Shown here one piece after another: positions 38,365 through 48,970 of a DNA stretch of 64,000 nt. The first letter of the stretch is position 1. Each line of letters opens with the position of its first letter. The notes under the pieces were generated by a model that was given only the letters and a program-made list of their open reading frames with translations, searched no databases and was not told the origin of the DNA. A program made the translations under genes and the position numbers. Location of the stretch: assembly GCA_020746875.1 (NCBI GenBank), contig JAGTJL010000015.1, forward strand, positions 806,001-870,000, written 5' to 3'. This stretch comes from Rhexocercosporidium sp. MPI-PUGE-AT-0058 (Eukaryota > Ascomycota > Leotiomycetes > Helotiales).

Positions 38365-39240
38365 CTACATCCTCCTCAGTCTATCCCGAACAAGCGTAAG
38401 GTACCCAAGTCTCAACATCTTCGCATTAGCATCCACACTCGGCACCCTCCCATTCAGCAACTCAACACAATTATACGTCGCAAAAACCCCACAATCATTC
38501 CCATCCAACTGCTGCGCCGACCTCCCCACTCAAAAACCAATCCCCGCTCATTCTGGGAGTCCCAGACGCCTCATAGATAAGCTTCTCCAGCATCGGAATA
38601 TGCTTCAACGGCGCCCTCTACGATATGCTCTCTTCCCCCTATCAAAAGAATTATAGATAGTATGACTCTATTTCTGGGGCTTGACCTCAGACTCGATGAT
38701 AGTCTAGTGCGTTTCCGTGTAGTTCTAGAAGAGGCTTTTGGCCGTGCTGGTAGCGGGGAAGAAACGATCGCGGTTCCAGTCCTCTTCAGGCTTCCCGGTT
38801 TTCATCTCGTTGACTAGGAATTCGAGGCAAGAATCTAATGGTGGTCCATCTAGTCCTATCCCTGTACTTGCGAAGTCATCCATTCCCGCGCGGATACTAG
38901 CAACCATGCTTCTCGCGAAGAAAATCCCATTCTCAATCTTCGGCGAGAGGGCTACCTAGTGGTTCGTCACATATTCGATCAGCTAGGAGGCATTCACTTT
39001 GGCGTTTGGATCTAGATACTAGACTGGTATGCGAGGCCGATTCGTTCTTGATATTCTCCGGGAGAGCCATTGTTTGGAGGAGGGTGTCTTGTCGGCTGAG
39101 AAGTTGATGGCGTGGTTCGCGGGTGATTTGCCTGGGGGGTGTTAGACGCTGCCATTGTTCTATGATTTCGGAGAGGCGCTGGCTGAATTCCCAGAGCGTT
39201 TGCGTAGCGGTCGACAGCGCGGAAAAGGATCATGCCGCTT
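38365..39240 (-). pseudogene. Decayed Ulp1-like (peptidase C48) cysteine protease gene
   Basis: On the minus strand the C-terminal part reads DGNDCGVFATYNCVELLNGR (38482-38505 for the first eight residues), the DGxxCGVF signature around the catalytic Cys of Ulp1-type SUMO/ubiquitin-like proteases. About 65 codons upstream is the matching His region, read ETH-stop-TIIES: the Trp that normally follows the catalytic His is replaced by TAG at 38704-38706, a possible G-to-A change. Farther upstream are an open stretch rich in helix-forming residues (LWEFSQRLSEIIEQWQRL, QLLSRQDTLLQTMALPENIK) and further stops and frame changes at about 38915-38960. The last in-frame stop is at 38365-38367. The family call rests on the two catalytic regions; the outer 5' boundary is approximate. 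Confidence 0.65.
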
Positions 39241-40162
39241 TCTATTTAGGCGACGTCTGCTAATTTTGCTGGTATCTATGTGCTGTGGGGAAATGTTGGG
39301 TTGTATGCAACTCTTTGCCTCTCAAGAGATTGACCGAAGTGGTTTACTGGTGTATGAATGTCTTTGAGGCTTCGAGATGCAGGCAAGTGGCCCCTCTCTG
39401 GAGCAATGATTGACTTTGGTATTACAATTTGCTTACATCTTGACTCCCCACTGTATACTCCTCTTTTCTCGAAAGCAATGGGTATTAGCCTGGGAAACTC
39501 GATTGGAAGTACCAGAGATGGCGACCCGAAAGGGCAACATGGATGTACATTGAATCCACTACTTTTTGTTAGCTTTTATGGAGACAAGAAAGCTGATTCA
39601 ACGACCATCCGATAACTTGACGCTTTTGAAAGAAATGTTCTTTGACCACTTAACGTCCACATTTGAACAATAGGGTCGTGATACGACCTGCTAGTACTTT
39701 TATCTCATACAGTAAAATATGTTACCGGGTGCTGAGGACACTAATGGGAATGATCGCAGATTGAAATAGTCAAATCGGCACGTGGCAGCATGCAGCATGG
39801 TGATGAACCAATACTCGCAGAGGGACTGCTGACGGACTAGGAAATATGTTTGCTCGCACACTTTAGAAATTGATCTACCCATATTCTACCACTTTTGTAT
39901 GAAAGTAATCAGAGTATCCAGCCTCGATGATGGACGCAAACATCAATCAGGTGTCCATCAAAGAATGTCCTGGTAGTACACAATCCCACCTGCAAGAGAA
40001 CTCCTGTTTCCAAATATAAACGGACCCAGCCCAAGTCAAGCCATATATCCATTCTAAAATCTGATCTCAAAAAATACGCCATTGCTACCAGGTCCCAGCA
40101 AGTACCAATTCGCCAATTCGCCATTCTCCCAGAACCCAACCCATCCACTTTCACAAACTCAC
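39241..40162. other. Intergenic, nothing recognised
   Basis: No supportable gene or repeat. Contains the presumed 5' end of the Ulp1-like relic and the 3' flank of the small Cys-rich gene. Confidence 0.4.
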
Positions 40163-40429
40163 TTATCTCCTCCCCTTCTTCTTCGTCTTGACGCCAACCT
40201 TATGCTGCACGACTCCTCCCCCTCCTCCAACCGGACCGGCATTATCTACGACGTTATTGCCTCGACCTTCCGGCATGGCGCATTCTTCACAGTCCTCCCC
40301 CATGCGGATAGTCTGCCAAATGTGTTTCTTCTTGCAGGGTGTTTGGACGAGTCCGGCTTGGGAGCAGTATTTTCCTAGGGCGTAGGTGACGTGCTTGCAG
40401 TTGTATATGTGCGAGTACCAGTAACACAT
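40163..40429 (-). CDS. Small Cys-rich hypothetical protein, 88 residues
   Basis: A single-exon frame of 88 codons plus stop. It starts MCYWYSHIYNCKHVTYALGK and continues with C-x(n)-C pairs (YCSQAGLVQTPCKKKHIW, GEDCEECAMPEGRG), seven Cys plus His, then a Gly-rich, strongly basic tail (KTKKKGRR). The spacing of Cys and His resembles short intracellular zinc-binding proteins common in filamentous ascomycetes, with a start like MCYxxxxxYxCGH. No signal peptide. I cannot name a function. It could be part of a longer spliced gene, but no upstream exon was found. Confidence 0.5.
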   Translation of the reverse strand: MCYWYSHIYNCKHVTYALGKYCSQAGLVQTPCKKKHIWQTIRMGEDCEECAMPEGRGNNVVDNAGPVGGGGGVVQHKVGVKTKKKGRR

Positions 40430-42444
40430 GGTGATGGATTTTGGTTATTGGTTGGTGGTTGGTGTGTTGGTGGTAAGGATGTTGTAAGTGACTCGGTCAC
40501 ACGTAAGTAGTAGGTGTGATTCTAGAAGAGTTTGATGACGGTGTTGGTATGTGAGAAGATTTTTTGATCGAGGATTTAGAGCTTGATCGTTAAAATGGCG
40601 ATTGTCACTTTTGTAGAAGGTCGGTATGAAAGTCTCGTGTCGCTGTTGAAGATTTGAGATATGACCATGCTCACACAACGTTACAATGCTATTCTTATAA
40701 GAATGCCCTATCCGCCTCACAATCCCAAGATCAATGGCCTCGTCACCTCGATGGCTACCCGGCGTAACATCGATATGTGGAAAGCCATCTCTGGCCTCCA
40801 CGGCAACGTTTCAGACAGCCCGGTATGGTATCATTTGTGATAGCTCAGCCCCAAATCTTGGGGACCAAGGGGTCTCAGTCAATCGATTGAGTCTAACGGC
40901 CGATTTTGCCTGATCGCAATGCTTTGTTTGCTTCCTTGCCGTAGCATTCGGTTGTTGAGCCCAAAATGAGGCTCCAGTGTAACAAACGGAGCAGCAATAA
41001 TTATGTTCCACGTTCCGTTGGGAAAAGAAATGAAGAGTGATTCTTGAGAGGAGAAGCAGAGAGGCAATCATTGGCTACTATTGCTTCTCATGCTGCGTTC
41101 TGGCTTCACTCTGCAAGGCAACGTGCCTGCTGGCCGGGCCATCCCGTGGCAGTAGGGCTGCATGGAACAAGAAATGATTGGGAATAAATGGAATATTGGG
41201 AATACATGGAAAACACGGCAGCTCGCCTGACAGATACGTAGATTAAATTCGAAGGGCAGGGAAGAAGAAAATAAAGGTCATCTCTCCTCCCAAGATCCAA
41301 ACAGAGAGAATGGCGTTCGTATAGCCCAAACGTGACTCAGTTCAACCCAATCTCGCTCCTAATTCCAATACTGTAGGTCCCTCGTGGTCCTGGTCGTGGG
41401 CTGCGGCCACTTGGCCTCCTCATGTACTTAGGTGCTGTCAAATCCGCTGCATAAGGTACGATCGATGACATAGCATCTAATTTCTCTTGAGGCCTTCTAG
41501 AATGACCCCAGATGCAGCAGCCCTCCTACCCGTATGCGTAGAATTTCTTTTTGGGGACCTGCCTCGTTTCACGACCTGCGTGAGGTTCTCACCTCACCGC
41601 TGTCACACATCGAGGTGGTTTGCTGGCCAAGCGAATGAATGAATCTCTGCCGATGGAATTGGACAGCGGGAAGGGGGACGGACGCATATTTGAAGGACGT
41701 AGGCAGGTAGACATCGATCGTGAGTAGGCATGATCGCGAGTGTGTTGATGAGCTGGCAACATGTCAGGACAAATCGAATGGAAGGTCATGGCCGGGAATG
41801 TGCTGCTACTTATGGGTAGGTAGGCCAAGACCAAATGACCCTGAATGTTTTGTGATTGGTAGATGTCAGTCACCAATGAAGGGTCTCAGCTGACCTGGAT
41901 ACCTATGGGGGGCATCGGAATAGTGGCTGTGCCACAAATTGCCCAAGCGAGAGGGAATGTCTTCTTCAAGCGAGAGTGAGGCCAACTCGGTGCCCAATCT
42001 CCCACACCACTCACTCATTTCTCATCACTGCCAGCTTGTATCGAATCCTTAATCTATCTGCATTCTTTCCTTGATTTGAAAGACTATCTACTCTGTACAA
42101 CAATGATAGCAACCGGCAATTACAGAAAGCAAGTTATGGATCTCCTCTCCACAAGAAATGAGGGTTCATGTAAGGCGATAGAGTAATTCCTTCGAGGAGC
42201 GTAACTGCCCAAGAGCTGTGCTTATAAAGATGGTAATGCTCCCAACCAGAGAAAGCAATTATCCTCCTACCTCATTTGGTCGTGTCAGACCCGTTCCGTC
42301 ATCCGTCATTCGTCGTCGATCAAGAACCCAGATGAAAGAGGAAAAGGAAAAAGGAAAGAGCAGAGAGCAAAAAACGCCGTGGTGGCAACCCCCAATCTCA
42401 AAACCAGTCCCGAGTCTCGAGTCTTCATGCACACTACCCCTCTC
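40430..42444. other. Intergenic, nothing recognised
   Basis: About 2 kb with only short, mutually overlapping frames. It includes the 3' flank of the Myb-like gene. No TE ends or tRNA-like folds were noticed. Confidence 0.4.
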
Positions 42445-45125
42445 CTACGAATAACCATCCGCCTTGAACTTCAACTCGAGCAACTCAGCATTGATCATAC
42501 GGCCAGTCCAGTTGTAGAAGTCGGCTTGCATCTGATACCACTTGTGATACCGATACTTCGACTCCAAAAACTCCAATTTTGTGCAGTCATCTTGGGACCA
42601 TGCTCCATTCGGCTTGAGCTTGACTCGAGACTGACTTCCTCGAAAGCCTCTAGGATCAAAATTGTGGGGGTTGAAGCCTCCTCCATTATTTCCATAGTTA
42701 CAACCACCGGAATTGAAGTTGTTCGAGCCGGTGAAACCCCCTTCATTATTTCCTTGGTTAAAGCCATTCGAATTCGCATTATTGTTGTTGTTCCACGAGT
42801 TGGGTCGATTCGAGAAATCGCCTGCATTGTTATTCGAGCTGTTGCCGCCTTGACCCCAAGAGTTTCCTGTATTCCCACTATCATGGTTCACATTGTCGGC
42901 CTTGTTCCAAGAATTGCCAGCATTATTGTTTGCAGGATTGACTTGGCCCCATGAGTTTGTTCCATTACCAGTGTTTTGGTTTGAGGTGTCTGGCTTATTA
43001 TCCGAGTCTGTGGCAGCTCCATTTTGGAGATCGCTCCAGCTGGGCACGGCGTTGTTCTCAATAGGGAAATCAACGTTTGAAGCGGTAACATCATTCCATC
43101 CGTTATTGGTGGCGTCGGCAGGCTTGGTTGGCGACTCAATTCCATCAATATTACCAGAACCACTAGCAAGCTCCGGGTGATAAAAAGGATCGTTGGCTGT
43201 GGGATCTACAGCATTACCATTTGAGGGACCGATGGTAACCCAACCAGTATTTGGAACTGGCCATCCACTGCCCGATGTCTCCGCATTGCCGGTAGTATTG
43301 TTAGATGTGTCTGGTGCTGTGTTGCAAGAGTCATTTGCAGCACCCCAGCCACTCCCGGAAGCGTCTGCATTGCCAGTCTTCGGTGAACCTCCTGAAGCTT
43401 GTTCTGCGACGGGGTCTGTTCCGTTCCCATCCCACGAAATAGCAGCACCACCTCCTGAAGCAAACTTAGACTTGTAGGGAATGTAGCCTGTTGGGTTCAA
43501 ATCAGAAATCTGTCCCTCCTGCTCCTTCTCCTTGTCTTGCTTGTTGCCCTTGTTCTTATTTTTCTGCTTCTTTCCGCCACCATTCTGCTGGTTCTGGGCT
43601 TGCTGATCCTTGTTTGCGCTGGAATTATTTGCAGTCTTGTTGGAGTTGTCGATATCCCATCCAGTGTTGGCAGATTCTCCTGTGTTGTTGACATTTGCAT
43701 TTGATGTCTCGCCCCAGCCTTGGGTACCAGTATCCCCACTTGTGTCATTAGTGTTGTCCCAGCCGGAATTTGCTTGACCTCCAGAGGCATTGGCATCGTT
43801 GCTAGAGGCGTTATTACCCCAGCCATAGTCAGTAGCTCCACCAGATTTGTCTGCATTTGTATTCGAGGTGTCGTTGGCTCCCCAACCTTGATTGTCTCCG
43901 TTGCCGCCCGAGTTATTGGTCTTCTGGTTTGAATTCTCATTGTTCCAGTCAGCAAAACCTCCGAGAAATACATCGTCACCACCTCCACCCGTGTTCTGAT
44001 TATCTCCGCTCGAAGTTTCGTCCTTGCTCTCGGCTGTAGCAACATTCGTGCCTTCGATAGCCTTGAAACGAGCTTTGCAGAGGCTTGGGTTGACTCCAAC
44101 TTCCAATGCGATGTCCTTCCAGGATTTGTTCTGAGCCTTCATCTCCTTGAGCTTGGTATCCTGTTCGGAAGTCCACTCGTGGCCTCTGTTCTTGCCCTTT
44201 CCTTCCTCATCCTTCCTCTCCTTCGAGTCCTTGCTGATAGCCAAGTTTTTGTTGAGGTTCGAGCCCTTGTTTGCGCTGGAGTCGATGTCCTTCTCAGCAG
44301 ACTTGTCTTCTGTCTTATCTTTCTCTTTTTCTTTCACTTTCTCCTTGTCTTTTCCTTTCTCCTTTTTCTTCGTGCTTTCATCTCCCTTGTCCTTCTTTCC
44401 ATCGCCATCCTTCTTATCCTTCTTATCCTTCTCCAATCCCTGCAGCTTCCTAGCACGACGCTTCAGAGTCTTCTGCCACTTGTTTGATAGCCACAATGGA
44501 CCACGACCGCAAGTAGGACAGTCAGGCATACACTTCTCACAAGCATACTCGCCACGACCCTTGTGAAACTCGTCCTTCAACCAGGTGGTGCCTCTACCAC
44601 AGGCATCGCATTCCATGAACCCATATTTCTCGTGCATATGCTTCTCCCAGAGACATTCCTCATTACAGATTGGACAGCCGGGAGCGCACTTAGCGGCAGA
44701 CTTCTCGGGCTCGGGACCGCAATCAGCGCAGACCGCATCCTTTTCCTCTTGCTTCTTGGATTCTGTTGCAGGCGCTTCTTTCTTCTTGGCAACTTTCGTA
44801 GGCTTCTTAGGAGCAGCTGGAATAGGATCTAGAGGCTCCTCATCATCCTTTATGTATGTCAGCAACAAGTCCGGCCAAACACAATTTCCAAATCCTTCAA
44901 CGCCCTCCGCAACGCAATTGCAAAGAAATCAAGCGCTAATGGTGAGAAGCCTACCGTATCGATGTCAAAGCTCTTGCGACTACCCTTGCTAGAGACCCGG
45001 CTTCCCAAGCTGGAGGTGGTGTTGAGCGAAAGCAAAGAGCCACCCATGACCCAATTGGTGAAGGACACTTCGACCTTGTGAGCCTTCTTGGGGGTTGTGC
45101 CTTTACGACGTGTAGTAGTAGACAT
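42445..45125 (-). CDS. Myb-like protein with N-terminal Cys motifs and long Gly/Asn/Trp-rich tract
   Basis: Two exons (44955-45125 and 42445-44847) encode 857 residues; the intron is 107 bp. Residues about 97-170 carry repeated CxxC pairs (VCADCGPEP, CPICNEECLWEKH, ECDACGRGTTW, YACEKCMPDCPTCGRG), likely zinc-binding. Next come a Lys/Glu-rich charged stretch (about 180-275) and a Myb/SANT-like helix bundle (EWTSEQDTKLKEMKAQNKSW ... LCKARFKAIEG, about 280-322). From about 330 to 760 the chain is Asn/Gly/Ser/Thr-rich with nine Gly-Trp pairs and six Trp-Gly pairs, broken by a basic KKQKNKNKGNKQDKEK patch. A second Myb-like segment (AWSQDDCTKLEFLESKYRYH) closes the protein. I do not recognise an orthologue. 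The domain set suggests a nuclear DNA- or chromatin-associated protein; a role in RNA silencing is speculative. Confidence 0.85.
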
Positions 45126-46848
45126 CCTTTCAGTTGTGGTACGTTTGTTTTTCGTAGAGTTGTTGTATGTATTGATGTGAACAAGCAATGCAAATCTACG
45201 GCGCGCGTTTGTGCGCGGGATTGATTCCAAGAGGTGTAGGATCGATTGCAATTGTTGGCTCCAATTACGTGGAATGTGGATCGTTGACGCGATTGGGGAA
45301 ATGATATCTCCTTGAGGCTGACGTGCTGGGCGCCGGTGAGCAATGTCACCGTCGAAGAATTGACGCGATTGTGCAGTGCGGAGGTGCGAGAGCGAATTCA
45401 AATATGGTGATGAGGAGTTTGTGTTGTCGAGAACGTTGATTGATTAAAGAAAGGAGAAATTTTGTGCGATGATGGTGACGCTGCGAGGTTGTTGACTTTC
45501 AGATAAGCGAGAAGAGTTCACCTTTCAGGCTGGCGAGGCTTGTAAGGTTTTGAGAGGCACGTGAGCGCGCTCTTTGGGGCTACAGGTTGGTTTTTGCTTA
45601 TGCCCTTTGTACGTAGGTATTATTTGGATTAGCGAAGAGGGATTTTGATGGGTTTGGTGGGTTGGAAGCCAGAACAACCTGCGAGCTACCAAACAGGATT
45701 CTACTGTACTCCTGAGATCTTATATTTTCAGCTTGATTCCGGTGTATAGAAGTTTAATTATCAATTAATAGATTGCTATTGTAATGGTTCTTCCCAGTAC
45801 TGCAAGATATCAAGTGTATGCAAAGCCATTTCAAGTGTGGCAAGTTTGACGGTTTCTTTGAGTCTGGATCCCAAGCAGGTAAATTGGATAGCCAGGCCAA
45901 AATTACCATTACTACGCAATTATCTTATACGAATTGCTTCCTTGGAAAGCCCTGAGGTAGATGGAGAGTTGTGCTAAGGACGCTCATTCAGGTGGAAGCT
46001 CTGCATGTAACTGAGAGGCCATCGAATCAGATTCCTAGATTTCCCAATGTCAAGCTGAACCTTTCCCATTAAAATCAATCCATCGCACCTGCAACATTTC
46101 TCGTTTTTCGCCGAACAATAAACCAATCCCAGTCTATAAGCCAATCGCTCTCACAGCCCAGACCCATCCTGTCCGAAGTTCATCCCGTTCCATCCCCTGA
46201 AGACTACGCGTCCTGCATTGGATCCAACAGAAATATACCACATCCACAGTTCAGCATAAGCTTTTCGGCAGCGGCTGAACTTAATGCTTGTTTTTGTGGT
46301 CGTGGCACCAAAATGTCTAATAATGGTATGGTGCCTATCGGGAAGCGTGGCCGTTGATCCTGGTCTTGCTTTCAGCCTTTTCACTTAGCCTTTGGTTTTT
46401 CTGATTGCGGTTTCGCCATGCGGAGTTAGTTAGGTGGGAAGTGGAACGTCATTTCAGAATAACATAGCGATTTACGAGAACAGATGGTGTATTGTCTAGT
46501 CTTGAGAAGTTAAAAAACGATCTGATTTCAAGGAGATACTTTCGCTGAACGTTGCCATAGGCCAAAAGTAGAGTGCAAGCAGATATTTGACTAAATCTCG
46601 ACGGTTATCAACCATCGGCTTTTACTTGAGCTGTTTTACGAGATCTGTACTACTTAGTGTATCAGCCATAGGTATGATTCGGATAAACACGTTCCACGTT
46701 CCTCGTGTTTACTCATCAGCTGGGTTCTGAACCTGGGTAGCCAAGAGGTATAAATACCATCAAATGTCGTCCTCCAAGCAAGATAGGATTGCAATCGACT
46801 TCTTGATAAACAGATTAAAGGCACTTGAAGAAATAAGAGAATAGAAAG
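45126..46848. other. Intergenic between divergent genes
   Basis: Shared upstream space of the Myb-like gene (minus) and a small secreted protein gene (plus). No other gene was recognised. Frames overlapping 44859-45401 are extensions of exon 1 upstream of its ATG. Confidence 0.45.
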
Positions 46849-47371
46849 ATGGCAGTCAATCCGAAAGTCTTCGGTGTTTTTGCGCTTGTGTTGCTGAGGT
46901 AAACAGCCCATCTCCTTGACGGAGCATGGCTAATATGACAAAAGTCAATCCGCCTTCGCAACACCGGCACAAATCACCACAGCGCCAGAATACCCTCCTC
47001 ATATCACGCCCACCTCCTCCTGCTACTCCTACACCGAAACTGTACCATACACGGGCATAAGTCCGTCCCTCTCCTCTTTTCTCTCCTCCCTACCTCTCAC
47101 CTCATAATCTCGGCTAAGAAACCCCTTCTTGAACACTAACAACCGCGCAACAGTCCAGTGCCCCAAACTCCCCGTTTACGGACCCCATCCAGACTGCGTC
47201 ATCCAAGAGAAATCCATCATTGAAGTCCCGTGCGCGAATGAGAGGTGTCCTCGTACGCCGACGGTGACGTTGACTGCGAAGCCGAGCTGCCCGACTTGTC
47301 AAATAGGGTGCAAGACGAGGGCTTTATTGCAGACTGTTACGACGGGTTGTGCGAGCCTGGGTTTTTATTGA
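46849..47371 (+). CDS. Small secreted cysteine-rich protein (127 residues)
   Basis: Three exons (46849-46898, 46945-47060, 47154-47371) give 127 residues. ATG 46849 starts a hydrophobic signal peptide (MAVNPKVFGVFALVLLS) with likely cleavage after SAFA. The mature chain has nine Cys (SSC, QCPK, PDC, VPCANERC, PSCPTCQIGC, TGC), Pro/Thr-rich spacing and an aromatic C-terminus. Size, secretion signal and Cys content are those of fungal small secreted cysteine-rich proteins, which include effectors and surface proteins, but no named family is recognised. Intron 1 (GTAAAC...AAAAG) and intron 2 (GTCCGT...CAACAG) were set by phase and signal strength; the second donor is weak, so residues around 55 may be off. 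The signal peptide depends on the intron 1 model only at its end. Confidence 0.7.
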
Positions 47372-48086
47372 GTCTGAGGGGGATGTGAGGGGGGTCGAGG
47401 TGATGGTAAATGAAGGTGCTGGGCAGTTAGGGGAGGTAAAGAATGGCTGGAGGCAGGATGCATGATGAGATTGTCAATTTAGAACTGAATAAAGCTCTTT
47501 TATGTGGCTATTAATGACTGATGGCCGAGTCGTGGATGCTAAGCCTGGTGTTATTGACTTTTACATCGTCCTCAAGGAGCTCCAAGTGGTAATGAACTAA
47601 TGTGTAAGAGAACGACATTTCTAATTGCAAATTAAAGTAAAGAAGACAGTACAACTACCGATCTCTTCAGAAAAGTATACTTAATAGTGCTTCGTTTCTT
47701 GAAGATGCTTAGATGGAAGCAGATGTGGAATATCTGAAGCTGGAGAAGCCCACACTTGTCCAGCAAGGGTGGAAGTCGACCTCAATTGGGATCAAACTGT
47801 ACAATACAGAGCTCAAATATAACGCAATGAGATCTCAGAAATATCCATTCGTGATCCCATAAGTGGCAAACCTACCTACCACTTGGTACGGGGTAACTCG
47901 AGGGTAATCGAAGCCGGCGAGAACAATTCGGTTAGAGGGGGAGGCTGACCACGTGATCGCTTACAACCCCCACTCCGCACCAAATCGTTTCCCAAAATCA
48001 CCGCCCGACCTCTTTCTTAAAACCATAACGAAAAACGCAAATCCTCACCATTAGAACCTCAACCATTCTACTGGAAGACTGTCACC
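47372..48086 (+). promoter_or_regulatory. Upstream region of ribosomal protein uL1 gene
   Basis: The 3' flank of the secreted protein gene, then the uL1 promoter and leader. The 150 bp before ATG 48087 are pyrimidine-rich (TCTTTCTTAAAACC), common for fungal ribosomal protein genes. No gene was recognised. Confidence 0.45.
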
Positions 48087-48970
48087 ATGTCGAAAATCAC
48101 AGTCGGTACGTCAAGACAATGCTCTCTACTCTGCGGCCTCCTGGCAGACTCGCAGAGCTTTTCCATCTTCATCGCGCTCGCGCCCGTCACTGACAATTTG
48201 CCACAGCCGGAGTGCGTACCAACGTCCAACAACTCCTCGAGTACTCCCTCGAGACGAAGAAGAGAAACTTCCTCGAGACCGTCGAGCTCCAGATCGGCCT
48301 CAAGAACTATGACCCTCAACGTGACAAGCGTTTCTCTGGAACCATCCGTCTCCCAGTCGTCCCCCGCCCCGGCATGAGCATCTGGTACGTCGAACGCATC
48401 CGCCTACTACAAGGAGGAATATATGTATACAAGGAGCAGGAGCTGACGGTGGAATAGCATCCTCGGTGACCAGCACGATATTGATCGTGCGAAGCACGGT
48501 GGTGTCGACGCCATGTCCGCTGATGACTTGAAGAAGCTCAACAAGAACAAGAAGCTCATCAAGAAGCTTGCACGCAAGTACGACGCCTTCGTCGCTTCCG
48601 ATACCCTCATCAAGCAGATCCCACGTCTCTTGGGTCCTGGTCTCTCCAAGGGTATGTTGTACCTCCTCCTCTGCTTGTGCAAACGCTAATCTATTTTCTT
48701 CTCACAGCTGGTAAATTCCCCACCCCAGTCTCCCACAACGAGGATCTCAGCGCCAAGATCACTGAAGTCAAGTCCACCATCAAGTTCCAGTTGAAGAAGG
48801 TGTTGTGTATGGGTGTCGCTGTCGGAAACGTCGGAATGACTGAGGATCAGTTGATTTCCAACATCATGTTGGCCATCAACTACCTCGTCTCTCTGTTGAA
48901 GAAGGGATGGCAGAACGTTGGAAGCTTGACCATCAAGGCTTCCATGTCTCCTCCCAAGCGCGTCTACTAG
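48087..48970 (+). CDS. 60S ribosomal protein uL1 (L10a)
   Basis: Four exons (48087-48105, 48207-48384, 48458-48651, 48708-48970) encode exactly 217 residues, the usual eukaryotic length. uL1 forms the L1 stalk of the large ribosomal subunit and guides deacylated tRNA out of the E site. Recognisable stretches are [78 protein letters not shown] and [20 protein letters not shown], all at expected places. The very short first exon (MSKITV) is typical of fungal ribosomal protein genes. Confidence 0.98.

Noticed and set aside
40445..40801. 118-codon frame upstream of the small Cys-rich gene, considered as its first exon
   Set aside because: No donor/acceptor pair joins it sensibly and the short protein has a natural start at 40429.
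43497..44099. 200-codon minus-strand frame within the Myb-like gene
   Set aside because: Off-frame reading of the low-complexity GW/Asn-rich tract.
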